Source: Thermogemmatispora sp. (GTDB taxonomy: Bacteria > Chloroflexota > Ktedonobacteria > Ktedonobacterales > Ktedonobacteraceae). Taken from it: DNA of 64,000 bases. Numbering within the stretch: the stretch's first letter is position 1; each line of letters opens with the position of its first letter. A program made the translations under genes and the position numbers. Below are positions 25,778-34,541 of this stretch, piece after piece. The notes beneath the pieces are model-generated. The model was not told where the DNA came from and made no database searches. It saw nothing but the letters and a program-made list of their open reading frames with translations. The stretch covers positions 28,327-92,326 of the forward strand of contig NZ_JADGIA010000002.1 in NCBI RefSeq assembly GCF_019683635.1, read 5' to 3'.

Positions 25778-25786
25778 TGTTACAAT
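25778..25786 (+). promoter_or_regulatory. Extended -10 promoter upstream of moxR-DUF58
   Basis: TGtTACAAT would give a leader of about 290 nt before the MoxR gene. The leader has no riboswitch motif that was recognised. Confidence 0.4.
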
Positions 25787-26083
25787 CGAATCGTATCGCT
25801 GGCCCGCCTTCCTGGCCACTTTGCCTCTGGCCAGCAAGCAAACCCAAGACGGAGCCTGGCCCGATGCACCTGATGTGTGAAAGCTACCGTCGCTCAGGCG
25901 TATCTCCAGAAGGAAAGGCTCGCATAGGGAGCACGAGGCAGCGTCGAGGAAGGCAGGACCAAGATCAGGCTGACGCTCCTCGCTTGTAGCTGTTGGGGAA
26001 GCTACCTTCTCTTCGGCTGGCGGTCCTGTCGAGCCTGCGACAACCTGAAGGCAGGCCCTACTGCCAGCCCGAGGACCAAGAGG

Positions 26084-27043
26084 ATGATTCGATCAGAAGA
26101 GCTTATTCAAGTAAGTGAAGCGGCCAGAACGCTGCGCCACAACATTGGACAGGTCATAGTCGGTAAGGAAGAAGTTATCGATCTCTTGCTAGTGGCGCTC
26201 CTGTGCGAAGGGCACGTACTCTTTGAAGATGTCCCGGGGACCGGCAAAACTACCTTAGCCAGATCTCTGGCTCGCTCGCTGGCTTGCTCTTTCCAGCGCA
26301 TCCAGTTCACGCCTGACTTGTTACCCTCCGACATCACCGGGATCACCTTTTTCAACCAGAAGCAGGGTACGTTCGAATTCCGCCCCGGCCCACTGCTGGC
26401 TCAGATCGTCCTGGCCGACGAAATCAACCGAGCGACGCCACGCACTCAATCCGCCTTGCTAGAAGCGATGGAAGAGCGCCAGATCAGCGTCGAGCGCGAG
26501 ACCATTGCTCTACCCCGGCCCTTTATGGTGATTGCTACCCAGAACCCCATTGAACTGGAGGGCACCTTCCCCCTGCCGGAGGCCCAGCTCGATCGCTTCT
26601 TTATGCGCCTGCGCCTGGACTATCCCACGGCGGAGGAGGAACGCCAGATTCTGCGCCGTTTTCGCCAGCGGCAGCCGCTGGCCGAGCTGCAGCCTGTGCT
26701 TAGTGTTGAGCAGCTCACGCGCTTCCAGCAAATCATTCGTACGGTAGAGATTGAAGAGAGCGTTGAGGGTTATCTGATTGAGCTGGTACGGACCACCAGA
26801 CAGCACGAGGCCATCGAGCTAGGGGTCAGTCCGCGTGGTACCCTGGCCCTCTATCGCGCTGCCCAGGCTCTAGCGGCTATCGAAGGGCGTGGCTACGTGC
26901 TGCCCGATGATATCAAGCGCCTGGCGATACCTGTTCTGGCTCATCGCCTGATCCCCACGGGTCAAACGAGCCTCCGTGGCCAATCCTTGGTGAGGCTCAT
27001 GACCTCGATCATCGCAAGCGTGCCGGTGCCTGTTGAGTCATGA
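26084..27043 (+). CDS. MoxR-family AAA+ ATPase
   Basis: A 319-residue AAA+ ATPase with Walker A VPGTGKTTLA (near residue 48), Walker B VLADEINRATPRTQSALLEAMEE-type segment (near 110), sensor FMVIATQNP, and the lid/arginine region GVSPRGTLALYRAAQA. MoxR proteins act as chaperone-like ATPases that mature or regulate a partner vWA or DUF58 protein. Its stop overlaps the start of the DUF58 gene (ATGA), the classic pair. No transglutaminase or vWA gene follows. Confidence 0.92.
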   Translation: MIRSEELIQVSEAARTLRHNIGQVIVGKEEVIDLLLVALLCEGHVLFEDVPGTGKTTLARSLARSLACSFQRIQFTPDLLPSDITGITFFNQKQGTFEFRPGPLLAQIVLADEINRATPRTQSALLEAMEERQISVERETIALPRPFMVIATQNPIELEGTFPLPEAQLDRFFMRLRLDYPTAEEERQILRRFRQRQPLAELQPVLSVEQLTRFQQIIRTVEIEESVEGYLIELVRTTRQHEAIELGVSPRGTLALYRAAQALAAIEGRGYVLPDDIKRLAIPVLAHRLIPTGQTSLRGQSLVRLMTSIIASVPVPVES

Positions 27044-28353
27044 AACGTAGCTGGTACTTTCTTTCACTCGGCATCTTACTGGTCAGTGTCCTGATCCATC
27101 AGCTACTGCTATTGATCAGTGGGCTGCTGCTCTTCCTTATTCTCTTCTTGATCGATATCTGGGGCACCTTTTGTCTGGTGAACCTGCGCTATCAACGCTC
27201 TTTCAGCCAGCAGCGGGCTAGCTTTGGAGAGGAGATCGTTCTGACCCAGCTACTGGAGAATGCCAAGCTGCTGCCGCTCTCCTGGGTCAGAGTGAGCGAT
27301 CGCGTGCCGCTGGCGCTGGTCTTCCGCGGCTTGAGTCCCCATCTCATTCCGGACGGCAGGAGGGCCATCATTGAAAGCCTCTTTAGTCCGCGCTGGTACG
27401 AGCGTATCTCGCGCAGCTATCGGCTGCGTTGTCTGGCGCGCGGAGTGCACACCTTTGGCCCCACTGTCTTGTGGAGTGGGGATCTCTTCGGCTTTGTCAG
27501 CCGGAGCCAGGAACTGGACAATCGGGAGCAGATCCTTGTCTACCCTCCACTTGTCCCGCTCACCCGGCTGGGATTACCGGCGCGCCATCCTTTTGGTGAG
27601 CGGCGCATGCCCCAGCGCCTGCTGGAAGATCCTGCGCGCGTCAGCGGCATCCGCGACTATCGCCAGGGCGATGAACTCAGGCGCGTGCACTGGAAAGCCT
27701 CGGCGCGAGCCATGCGCCTGCAGAGCAAGGTCTACGAAGCCAGCGCCACTTATATGCTGGCGCTGTTCCTGAATATGCCGCCGCCTCTCTCACTGCTGGA
27801 GCTGGGGGTGAGCCAGGAGCTCAAGGAACTGGCCATCTGCACGGCGGCCTCAGTGGCCGACTGGGGACTGCAGGCAGGCTACGCCGTTGGTCTCTACTGT
27901 AATGGCATGCTCTCTGGCCTGGCGGGTAGTGGGGCTGGCCCCGAGTCTCTGCCTTCGGGGCAATCGCATGACGACCTAGAGCCGCGGTCAAGCATGATTC
28001 GCCTCCCTCCGGCGAGTGGCGCCAGGCAGCGTCAGCGCATTTTAGAGGCCCTGGCGCGGGCTGAGCCGTGCTACGGCGAGCCTATTGAGGCCGTTATGGG
28101 CGCCGAACGCTCACGCCTGCCCTTTGGGGCCACGGTGGTCCTGGTGACCAGCACAATCAATGAGGCTCTGATCTCAGCTCTGCAGGGCTTTCAGCGTAGT
28201 GGTCATCCTGTCTGTATCCTCTGTATCGGCCAGGTCCAGTTACCAGCGACAAAGATGCCTGGCGTCCAGGTGCAGCACATCGGAGGGGAAGGGACCTGGC
28301 GGGCCATTCTCGCCTCGTTTGAACGAGGGCAGGATACTCCCGGCTCCACTTAG
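27040..28353 (+). CDS. DUF58 domain protein, partner of MoxR
   Basis: A 437-residue protein with two close N-terminal membrane segments (about residues 5-45), a beta-rich region, and the DUF58 signature DYRQGDELRRVHWKASARAM near residue 210. The C-terminal half has the size and hydrophobic pattern of a vWA-like fold. DUF58 proteins are thought to be clients or adaptors of MoxR ATPases. It is translationally coupled to the MoxR gene. Confidence 0.9.
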   Translation: MKRSWYFLSLGILLVSVLIHQLLLLISGLLLFLILFLIDIWGTFCLVNLRYQRSFSQQRASFGEEIVLTQLLENAKLLPLSWVRVSDRVPLALVFRGLSPHLIPDGRRAIIESLFSPRWYERISRSYRLRCLARGVHTFGPTVLWSGDLFGFVSRSQELDNREQILVYPPLVPLTRLGLPARHPFGERRMPQRLLEDPARVSGIRDYRQGDELRRVHWKASARAMRLQSKVYEASATYMLALFLNMPPPLSLLELGVSQELKELAICTAASVADWGLQAGYAVGLYCNGMLSGLAGSGAGPESLPSGQSHDDLEPRSSMIRLPPASGARQRQRILEALARAEPCYGEPIEAVMGAERSRLPFGATVVLVTSTINEALISALQGFQRSGHPVCILCIGQVQLPATKMPGVQVQHIGGEGTWRAILASFERGQDTPGST

Positions 28354-28408
28354 CCTGGTTTGACCGGCTCTACTGGTCTTGCCGGGGCCTGCCGGGCAGC
28401 GTTGCCTT

Positions 28409-28448
28409 CGGGCGGTTTCCGATCACTGTGGTCCGAATAGACCGCCCG
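28409..28448. terminator. Hairpin between convergent genes
   Basis: CGGGCGGT (28409-28416) pairs with ACCGCCCG (28441-28448), with partial inner pairing. It lies between the DUF58 gene and the convergent gene at 28470. No T-run is present. Confidence 0.4.
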
Positions 28449-28469
28449 GCAGCGACCGATGCTGAGGCG

Positions 28470-29894
28470 CTACTGCGGCGGCAGCTTCAGCCACCAGCTC
28501 CAGCCGGCTAGATGGCTCAGGCGGGCCGCCAGGGCTTGCTCGGCGACGTTAGCCACTGGCCAATCGGGTTGCAGGTGGTGGGCCGGAGGATTGACAGCCA
28601 GCAGGAGGCCGCAGCGCTCCAGGAATGCTACCGTCTGGCCTCCTGCTTTGAAGATCATCAAGCAGCCTTCAGCCGGGTTGCTGGACGAGAAAAAATGAAC
28701 CTGCTCGACCTCACCAACAACCCGCTGATCAAACTCAGCAAAGCTATGCTGGGCATCTACACAGGCTGGATCAAGCGTAACTTGCTGGCCATCAATGAAG
28801 AGCGCCGAACTAAGCGCTGGGCCGGTTAAGAGCTGCACCTGCCACCGGGAGCCGGTCCAGGTGATATTGAAGGCGAGCGGAATCGCCTCGGGCGCGAAGC
28901 TGTAGAGGCCCAGGGGCTGATGCAAGGCGATCGGCTGGCCGTCGCGGCGGACGATATCCCAAGAAAGAGTAGTCAAAGCCACAAGATGCCAGCCATTCAG
29001 TAGGAAGGGTGCTCCCGACGGAGAAGAGGGCTGCCACTGCCAGGGAGGGAGTGCACAGAGCTGCAAGCAGTTCTCCTCACGGATTGGGCAATCGCCGCTC
29101 TCGCCATCAGGAGTGCCTGTCTGGCAGGCCAGGTAGCTGGCCCGTCGTCCGCTCAGGTCCAGCATCAGCTGCAGCTGGAGCGTGGCCTGCAATGGCTGAC
29201 CGGGTTGGGCAACCCCTCTATAGCCAGGCTGGCTGAGATCAATATAGCGCTCGCCCGGTTCGATGGTGGTACTCCAGGCGGCAGATTGCCAGGCTGCTCG
29301 CAAGGCTGCCAAAAGGGCCTGCTGCTGAGCGGGGGCGAGATCGCTCAGGCGGTCGCGCAGCCAGAGCACCTGGACCTGCCGCCCGCCCTGGCGCTGAGCG
29401 GTCGAGATCGGGCAACTGTCCCCTGGGGAGGGAGGCACGGAGATTGTGCACGACTGCTCGCGAAAAGGGTCGGCCTGCCAGCTGATCAGATGGGTGCCGC
29501 GCAGAAGCTGCAGGGAGCTGCTGAAGGAGAGGATCGGCTTCTGCTTCAAAGGTTGCCCGTCGACAGTGATCTGCGTCCACGGAACATCGACGCTGAGATA
29601 GTAGGAGGCGCTATTGACGCTCGCTGGCTCTGCTGTGGTGAAGAACCTCACAAGCTGCTGGGCAATCTCTCCTACAGGAAAGAGATAGTAGAGCAGCAGA
29701 GCCGTTAAGAACAGAGCGAGTAAGGCCGCCAGCCCTGACAGACGGCGCCCGCTTCTCAGAGCCGCAGCACGCGGCCACGTCTGGCCAGAACCTGGCAGCG
29801 GGACAAAAGCGATCTCTTCTTTCTCCGCCTCCTGAGCTGTGACAGGCTCTAGTGGAGACTGCTCGCTCTGGTTTGACGGCTTATCCTTGCTCAT
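28470..29894 (-). CDS. Membrane-anchored protein with PEGA-like domain
   Basis: A 474-residue protein (from ATG 29894) with a polar N-terminus, one membrane segment (about residues 55-75) and a large outer part. The first outer region (VPWTQITVDGQPL, then LLRGTHLISWQADPF) has the layout of a PEGA surface domain. The rest is beta-rich with several Cys (SCTISV, CPIS, CQTG, CPIREENCLQLC, PACVDA, GCLMIF, RCGLLLA), possibly disulfide-forming outside the cell. An in-frame GTG at 29984 with a weak AGAGG upstream would add 30 residues of unnatural composition. It is divergent from the pseudokinase gene. Confidence 0.6.
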   Translation of the reverse strand: MSKDKPSNQSEQSPLEPVTAQEAEKEEIAFVPLPGSGQTWPRAAALRSGRRLSGLAALLALFLTALLLYYLFPVGEIAQQLVRFFTTAEPASVNSASYYLSVDVPWTQITVDGQPLKQKPILSFSSSLQLLRGTHLISWQADPFREQSCTISVPPSPGDSCPISTAQRQGGRQVQVLWLRDRLSDLAPAQQQALLAALRAAWQSAAWSTTIEPGERYIDLSQPGYRGVAQPGQPLQATLQLQLMLDLSGRRASYLACQTGTPDGESGDCPIREENCLQLCALPPWQWQPSSPSGAPFLLNGWHLVALTTLSWDIVRRDGQPIALHQPLGLYSFAPEAIPLAFNITWTGSRWQVQLLTGPALSSALFIDGQQVTLDPACVDAQHSFAEFDQRVVGEVEQVHFFSSSNPAEGCLMIFKAGGQTVAFLERCGLLLAVNPPAHHLQPDWPVANVAEQALAARLSHLAGWSWWLKLPPQ

Positions 29895-30023
29895 ACCTGG
29901 TAAGAAGGAGAACCTGCCTGCCGTCAGCTCGCGAGAAGGTTGAGCCGAGCAGGACTGAGCTGAGATCTGCAGGCAAGGCCGCACGAACGGCCTCTATCGG
30001 TAGACGACCGAGATCACGCGCTC

Positions 30024-30047
30024 TACGTAGCTTATGTACGTAGCTTA
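30024..30047. repeat. Two 11-bp direct repeats, operator candidate
   Basis: TACGTAGCTTA occurs at 30024-30034 and 30037-30047 with a 13-bp period. The second copy touches the -10 of the leftward promoter. Confidence 0.5.
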
Positions 30048-30075
30048 TTATAGTACTGGCAGAGCACTGGAGAAG
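30047..30075 (-). promoter_or_regulatory. Leftward promoter of the PEGA-like gene
   Basis: On the minus strand TATAAT is at 30052-30047, with a weak TTCTCC 16 nt upstream. Confidence 0.5.
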
Positions 30076-30276
30076 AAGGGCGTCAGTGATCGTCATGCCT
30101 ACCAAAATCACCTAGCCCTTGCGTTTTTGCTGGTGATAAGACCAGGTCTGTAAGGTGCCAGAATCGCGTTCACAAGAGGTAGAGGAGGAGTGACAGCTTT
30201 GAGGTCAAAGCCAGATGTCACTCAGATCCGCGCAGGAGACAGAGAGCGAGGCCGAAGGGAGAGGGATAGGAAGGCC

Positions 30277-31332
30277 ATGCTTGCATTTCCACCAAGTGAG
30301 AGCTTAATCGGTACCACCCTGGGCAACTACTATCTGGAGCAACTCGTCGGGCGCAACGAGCTGGGGCCGGTTTTTCTGGGCAGCACCGACGAAGGCAGTA
30401 CCTACCTGGTGCGTTTCATTCTGGCCCCGTGTGCTCTGGACTCCCAGGAACGGGCGGCATATCAGGAGCGCTTTCTCCAGGTAGCGGGCGAGGTAGCGGC
30501 ACTTCAGCACCGTCACATTCTGCCCCTGGTCGACTACGGGAGTTATCTGGGAGGTTCGTACCTGGTAACGCCCAACCTACCTATGCAGACCCTGATCTCG
30601 GCGCTCACGAAAAGCGGCCCGCCCAGCCTGAGCACTATCGGCGACTACCTGGAGCAGATCGCACAGGGCCTGGAATACGCCCACGAGCAAGGGATCATTC
30701 ATCGGAATCTCAGCACAGATTGCATCTTTCTGCTGCGCGACGGGCGTCTCGCCATCGGCGATTTTGGAGTCATGCACCTGCTGGAGCTGGCCACACCCGC
30801 CGGTCAAGGCTACCCTGACTATGGCAGCGGTGAAGGACGGGCGCCGGAGCAGCTCCGAGAAGGCTCCTGTGGACCCTGCACCGATGTCTACGCCCTCGGG
30901 GCCGTCCTCTACCGACTCTTGACCACACATGCGGTCTTTCGGGACAGTTCCCGCGAAGGAGTATACGCGCAGCATCTCCACGCACCTGTTACCTCGCTCC
31001 AGCGCTGGCGCAGCGATTTGCCCGAGGCTTTGGACGAGGTCATCAGGCAGGCGATGGAGAAGGAGCCAGCTCGGCGTTTTCAGCGTCCCAGCGAGCTTGT
31101 CGCAGCCTATCGCCAGGCCGTCGGCTTGCACGCCGGTGAAGCCGAACGGCTCGAAGAGAGCGCCAGCTCATCCCTTGAAACAGCGACTGTCAGGGAGCAA
31201 GCAGCTGAAGAGGCCGCACCAGCGTCGTCAGCCGCTGAGGCCGGGCGCGGGCGAGCCTCCTTGTGGAGTCACCTGCTCAGGCGCCTTCGCGTCGCCTGGA
31301 GCCGACGCAGCTCCTCCTCAACCAGCGGCTAG
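30277..31332 (+). CDS. Ser/Thr protein kinase homologue, probable pseudokinase
   Basis: The kinase fold is clear (residues about 10-285): NYYLEQLVGRNELGPVFLG for the Gly-loop, ILPLVDYG, IIHRNLSTDCIFL, IGDFG, GRAPEQL, DVYALGAVLYRLLT. Key residues are missing. The beta3 Lys is Arg (YLVRFI), the helix-C Glu is not where expected, the catalytic Asp of HRD is Asn (HRN), and the Mg-binding Asn is Cys. Only DFG is kept. It should therefore bind but not transfer phosphate. The C-terminal 65 residues are Ala/Glu/Ser-rich with a basic end and no clear membrane span. The start at 30277 fits the family's start; a GTG at 30190 would add a basic stretch. Its stop overlaps the stop of the next, convergent gene. 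Confidence 0.8.
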   Translation: MLAFPPSESLIGTTLGNYYLEQLVGRNELGPVFLGSTDEGSTYLVRFILAPCALDSQERAAYQERFLQVAGEVAALQHRHILPLVDYGSYLGGSYLVTPNLPMQTLISALTKSGPPSLSTIGDYLEQIAQGLEYAHEQGIIHRNLSTDCIFLLRDGRLAIGDFGVMHLLELATPAGQGYPDYGSGEGRAPEQLREGSCGPCTDVYALGAVLYRLLTTHAVFRDSSREGVYAQHLHAPVTSLQRWRSDLPEALDEVIRQAMEKEPARRFQRPSELVAAYRQAVGLHAGEAERLEESASSSLETATVREQAAEEAAPASSAAEAGRGRASLWSHLLRRLRVAWSRRSSSSTSG

Positions 31333-33323
31333 GTGAGTGAAGCCTCCATCGGGCGCGAATCGTCCTGGCCTGACTCGGGCGGCGACTGTCTTCCGTCGCG
31401 AGCCGCGGCTGCTTCCTCGCGCTGCTCCGCCTTTCCATACCTCTCCTGCACATAGCGGATCTCGCGCTCGAAGATACGGCGCACGATTGCCACAGCACAG
31501 GCATAAGTCGAATCCATGCCGAAGTACGAGAGGCTGCCGGCGCCGAGATTCTTGCCGCGGGTATAGGGCGTATCCGAGGCATAGTGCAGGATGCCGAGAT
31601 CGTAGGGCAGGCGCGCAAAGTTAATATTCTCGCCGATGGGGTAACGGGTCAGATACTGGTCCTCGTAGACGGCGTTGAGGTATGGGCCGCTCTCCATCTC
31701 CACTACCGTGTAGTTGGCGCTATAGTAGAAGTCGAAGTACTGGCGGTTTTGGAGAAATGTGCCTTTGCCCGAGACAGCTTTCTGATTATCAAGCACTGAT
31801 CCATAGATCAGGTACGGCTGCACGTCCTGGGCAGAGAAGCAGTTATCAAGCCAATACGTGTTTTGGCTATGTTCATCCAGCACGACATTCGAGATCATTA
31901 CATCGCCGATGCTGCCGTTGAGCGTGGCCGCCTTGCCCAGGATATAGATGCCCAGGATCGTCGACATATTCTCCATGATCTCGCGCAGCATACGGTAGGC
32001 GGCCATACCCAGCGGGTAGTCGATATTCAGAATAATGGCCTTACTCTTGGCCAGCAGGTCCATGCCGGGCATGCGGCAGCGTGGATCAACATCGGTCGGA
32101 TGGAGGCGGGCCAGCTCGAAGATCTGGGCATCGATCTCCAGGCCGTGACGGGCGCCAACGTGCCAGATGCCGCGTTCCTGTTCCTCGGCAACGCGCTGGC
32201 GCATAGCCTCCTGGCCCTCGGGCGTGCGGGCCCACTCGCGGGCGGCAAAGTACAGGAAATTCTGCCAGTTACCGGGTACTTCGCCGGACTGCAGCTTGCG
32301 GCACTCCTTCGCCAGATACTGGTCCTGGCCGCTGAGGGCGAAGTCGATCAGCTCAGCCTCGCGCCGCAAGACGGAGCCAGAGGTCAGATTGACCAGGCTG
32401 TGGGTATTGCTAGACACGAAGTAGACCGGGCGCTCGCGCAGCCCCAGCGAGTCGAGCAGGCGCTCGACTGGTGCCCACCATTTGCGGGTCGCGCGAACAA
32501 AGCCGACGTGGGAGCCGCCGAGCATGCGCAGGGTGAAGCTCTTGCGCTGGCGTCCGATGATCAGCAGATTCTCCCACAAGCGGTCACCCCAGACCACTTC
32601 CAGACGGCGCCAGTCATCGGCTGCAATATGCAGGCGCTGGCGGAGCACGCGTGTGATCTCCGCAAAAACCGGTGAGGAGCGATCCATGCGCGTCGAGAGC
32701 AGTTGGATCGTTGTCGGATCGGCGTTGATCAGATAGTAGAGCTTGTTCCACTCGATCTGGAAGGCCACCAGGATCGGGACAATATCGTCAGTATCGCTCA
32801 CGCTCGCCACGTAGACCGCCAGCGTTTCTTTGCCATCGTAGAACCACTTGCGGCGGCGGGCTGGCGCTGTCACGGCCTGCCAGCGATCAACCTGGAAACC
32901 CTGTTTTAGAAAGACCTCTTCGGACTGTCCAAGCAGGACATGCGTGCAGTAGAGGATGGCAGAGGGCAGGCGCAGAGCGCAGTAGATGAGGGCTGACATA
33001 TCGGGGTAAGGCGAGCGGGCATCTGGGTGCAGGCTAGAGTCAATATTGTAGTGGGCCTGGACCAGGGCTTTCAGACTCACCTCGCCCGAGCTACGCAACA
33101 GCGTATTGTAGGTTCGAATGTACAGCTCAACGTCTCGCTTACCCGCCTCATGTCGTCCCTCGCCACGCTCTACCATATATTCATCGCTGCTCTCCCGCGC
33201 TACCTCCTCCTGCAAGCGTTCGCTATCCTCCTCATCATTCACAAATTCCTCGATGCGCTCGCGTGGCTCAAAAGCATCGGGATCGGGAATACGACGCGGA
33301 GGTGTTGGCTTCTTCCTTGGCAT
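31329..33323 (-). CDS. Large protein with nucleoside-phosphorylase-like C-terminal region
   Basis: A 664-residue soluble protein. The N-terminus (1-60) is acidic and basic by turns and likely disordered. The middle (about 60-420) is mixed helix/strand and not recognised. In the C-terminal third, GIYILGKAATLNGSIGDVMI and VVEMESGPYLNAVYE are in the order and spacing of the glycine loop/GDV and the MEx substrate motif of PNP/UDP-phosphorylase and AMP-nucleosidase proteins. It may cleave or bind a nucleotide or purine ribonucleoside. The start at 33323 has AGAAGGGG 8 nt upstream; an in-frame GTG at 33329 is too close to it. Homologues seem confined to Chloroflexota as far as I recall (DUF6909-like). 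Followed by nothing on its strand before the convergent kinase gene. Confidence 0.6.
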   Translation of the reverse strand: MPRKKPTPPRRIPDPDAFEPRERIEEFVNDEEDSERLQEEVARESSDEYMVERGEGRHEAGKRDVELYIRTYNTLLRSSGEVSLKALVQAHYNIDSSLHPDARSPYPDMSALIYCALRLPSAILYCTHVLLGQSEEVFLKQGFQVDRWQAVTAPARRRKWFYDGKETLAVYVASVSDTDDIVPILVAFQIEWNKLYYLINADPTTIQLLSTRMDRSSPVFAEITRVLRQRLHIAADDWRRLEVVWGDRLWENLLIIGRQRKSFTLRMLGGSHVGFVRATRKWWAPVERLLDSLGLRERPVYFVSSNTHSLVNLTSGSVLRREAELIDFALSGQDQYLAKECRKLQSGEVPGNWQNFLYFAAREWARTPEGQEAMRQRVAEEQERGIWHVGARHGLEIDAQIFELARLHPTDVDPRCRMPGMDLLAKSKAIILNIDYPLGMAAYRMLREIMENMSTILGIYILGKAATLNGSIGDVMISNVVLDEHSQNTYWLDNCFSAQDVQPYLIYGSVLDNQKAVSGKGTFLQNRQYFDFYYSANYTVVEMESGPYLNAVYEDQYLTRYPIGENINFARLPYDLGILHYASDTPYTRGKNLGAGSLSYFGMDSTYACAVAIVRRIFEREIRYVQERYGKAEQREEAAAARDGRQSPPESGQDDSRPMEASLT

Positions 33324-33464
33324 AGGCACTGTCCCCTTCTTCTCTCCTCTGCTGCGCTGCTATCAGAGAGATCTGAGCACTACCTGTTCGCTGCTTTCTG
33401 GTAATTATAACCTACGCTGTCCACTCGCTGAGGAACTGGCTCATTCAGACTCGGGCTGTTGAGC

Positions 33465-34316
33465 TTAGCTGCGTCGATTGGCTGCCGGCTTGCGCAGGAC
33501 CACGATGTACTGATGGGCAATATTCGGAACATAGGCGCTTGGATAGCCGTAGGGGCGCAACCGTGTGCCGGCCTGGTACCAGATGATCTCTCCCTTTGGG
33601 ACAAAGCCCTGCTGACGGGCGCGCCGGGCCAGGTCCACATGCGTGAAAATATATTCGCCGTGTTGGTAGGCGTTGCGCACGATCACAACCATATATTTGC
33701 GCGGCTTCAGGACGCGGAAGCACTGCGCAAAAACCTGCTCCATGGCCTCTAAATAGGCTTCATAACTGGCCAGATTGGCGAGGTCGCGCGGGTCATCTGA
33801 GCGCATATAATAATCGGTGCGACGATTGGGGAAGGTGGCGGCGTAGCGCCCGTTGCTCATGGTCTGGGCCAGGTGGATATTGTACGGGGGATCAGTGGCG
33901 ATAAAATCGAAAGAGTGCTCGGCGAAGTCCTGCATCACCTGCAGGCAGTCGCCCTGGATCAAGGTCTGGGGCTGCAGCGAGTCGCGGTGCTCGCTCAGAA
34001 TACGCTGGTAAATCTCTACCCAGCGGGGATTGATCTCGATGCCAACGGCCCGGCGTGGCTTCTTGCAGATGGAGGCCCCAATCAGCGTGCCGCCAACGCC
34101 GGCGAAAGGATCAAGCACGCACTCGCCGGGCTTGGTAAAGAACTCGATGAGCTGACTCATCAGCTGCGGTGGCTTGTTGGCGCCGTGCGCTTTACGCAGG
34201 TCGTGCCCATAGACGGAGGGGTAGTTTGTGATGAGTACGCTTTTAGTGAAATAGAGCCACTCAGCTCCAGTCAATTCATTTAATGTATTTTTCTGCGAGA
34301 CGCTCTCGGTGTCCAC
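33465..34316 (-). CDS. Site-specific DNA methyltransferase, orphan
   Basis: A 283-residue N6-adenine/N4-cytosine type methyltransferase. SAM-binding motif I is DPFAGVGGT (near residue 72). The GIEINP acidic end of strand 2 and the catalytic motif DPPYNIHL (near residue 143) follow, so motif I precedes motif IV. VLKPRKYMVVIVRN is a later strand. No restriction endonuclease or specificity subunit is adjacent, so the role may be epigenetic rather than restrictive. The GTG start has GGGAGGG a few nt upstream. It lies 142 nt upstream of the phosphorylase-like gene on the same strand and 225 nt downstream of the TcmP-like gene. Confidence 0.85.
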   Translation of the reverse strand: MDTESVSQKNTLNELTGAEWLYFTKSVLITNYPSVYGHDLRKAHGANKPPQLMSQLIEFFTKPGECVLDPFAGVGGTLIGASICKKPRRAVGIEINPRWVEIYQRILSEHRDSLQPQTLIQGDCLQVMQDFAEHSFDFIATDPPYNIHLAQTMSNGRYAATFPNRRTDYYMRSDDPRDLANLASYEAYLEAMEQVFAQCFRVLKPRKYMVVIVRNAYQHGEYIFTHVDLARRARQQGFVPKGEIIWYQAGTRLRPYGYPSAYVPNIAHQYIVVLRKPAANRRS

Positions 34317-34414
34317 ATCACCCTCCCGTTGATATCGTCGTTGCCGGGCGAGGGGCTATTTGGGAGAGCAGGTTACTGCTCTGATTTTGGCCGGCTCCTG
34401 CGTTTCTCCCTATG

Positions 34415-34486
34415 GGAGACGTTACCAACAACGCCGGTTGCCCCATTGACCGACGTTTCCCCCTGGTAATGTCTCCTTACTCTTCC
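34415..34486. repeat. Long imperfect inverted repeat (stem-loop)
   Basis: GGAGACGTTACCA (34415-34427) pairs with TGGTAATGTCTCC (34474-34486) over 13 positions with one G-T pair. Inside, AACGCCGGT and ACCGACGTT pair again with one mismatch. It sits between the TcmP-like gene and the methyltransferase gene. No T-run follows in either direction. Confidence 0.6.
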
Positions 34487-34541
34487 CTGTCAGTCTCTCT
34501 TCCCTGTGTCTGGCGTGCTGGGCCGTACGCGGCTGCCTTCG

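Noticed and set aside
31863..32675. 270-codon plus-strand frame
   Set aside because: Antisense to the 664-residue phosphorylase-like gene, no ribosome-binding site, no recognisable domain.
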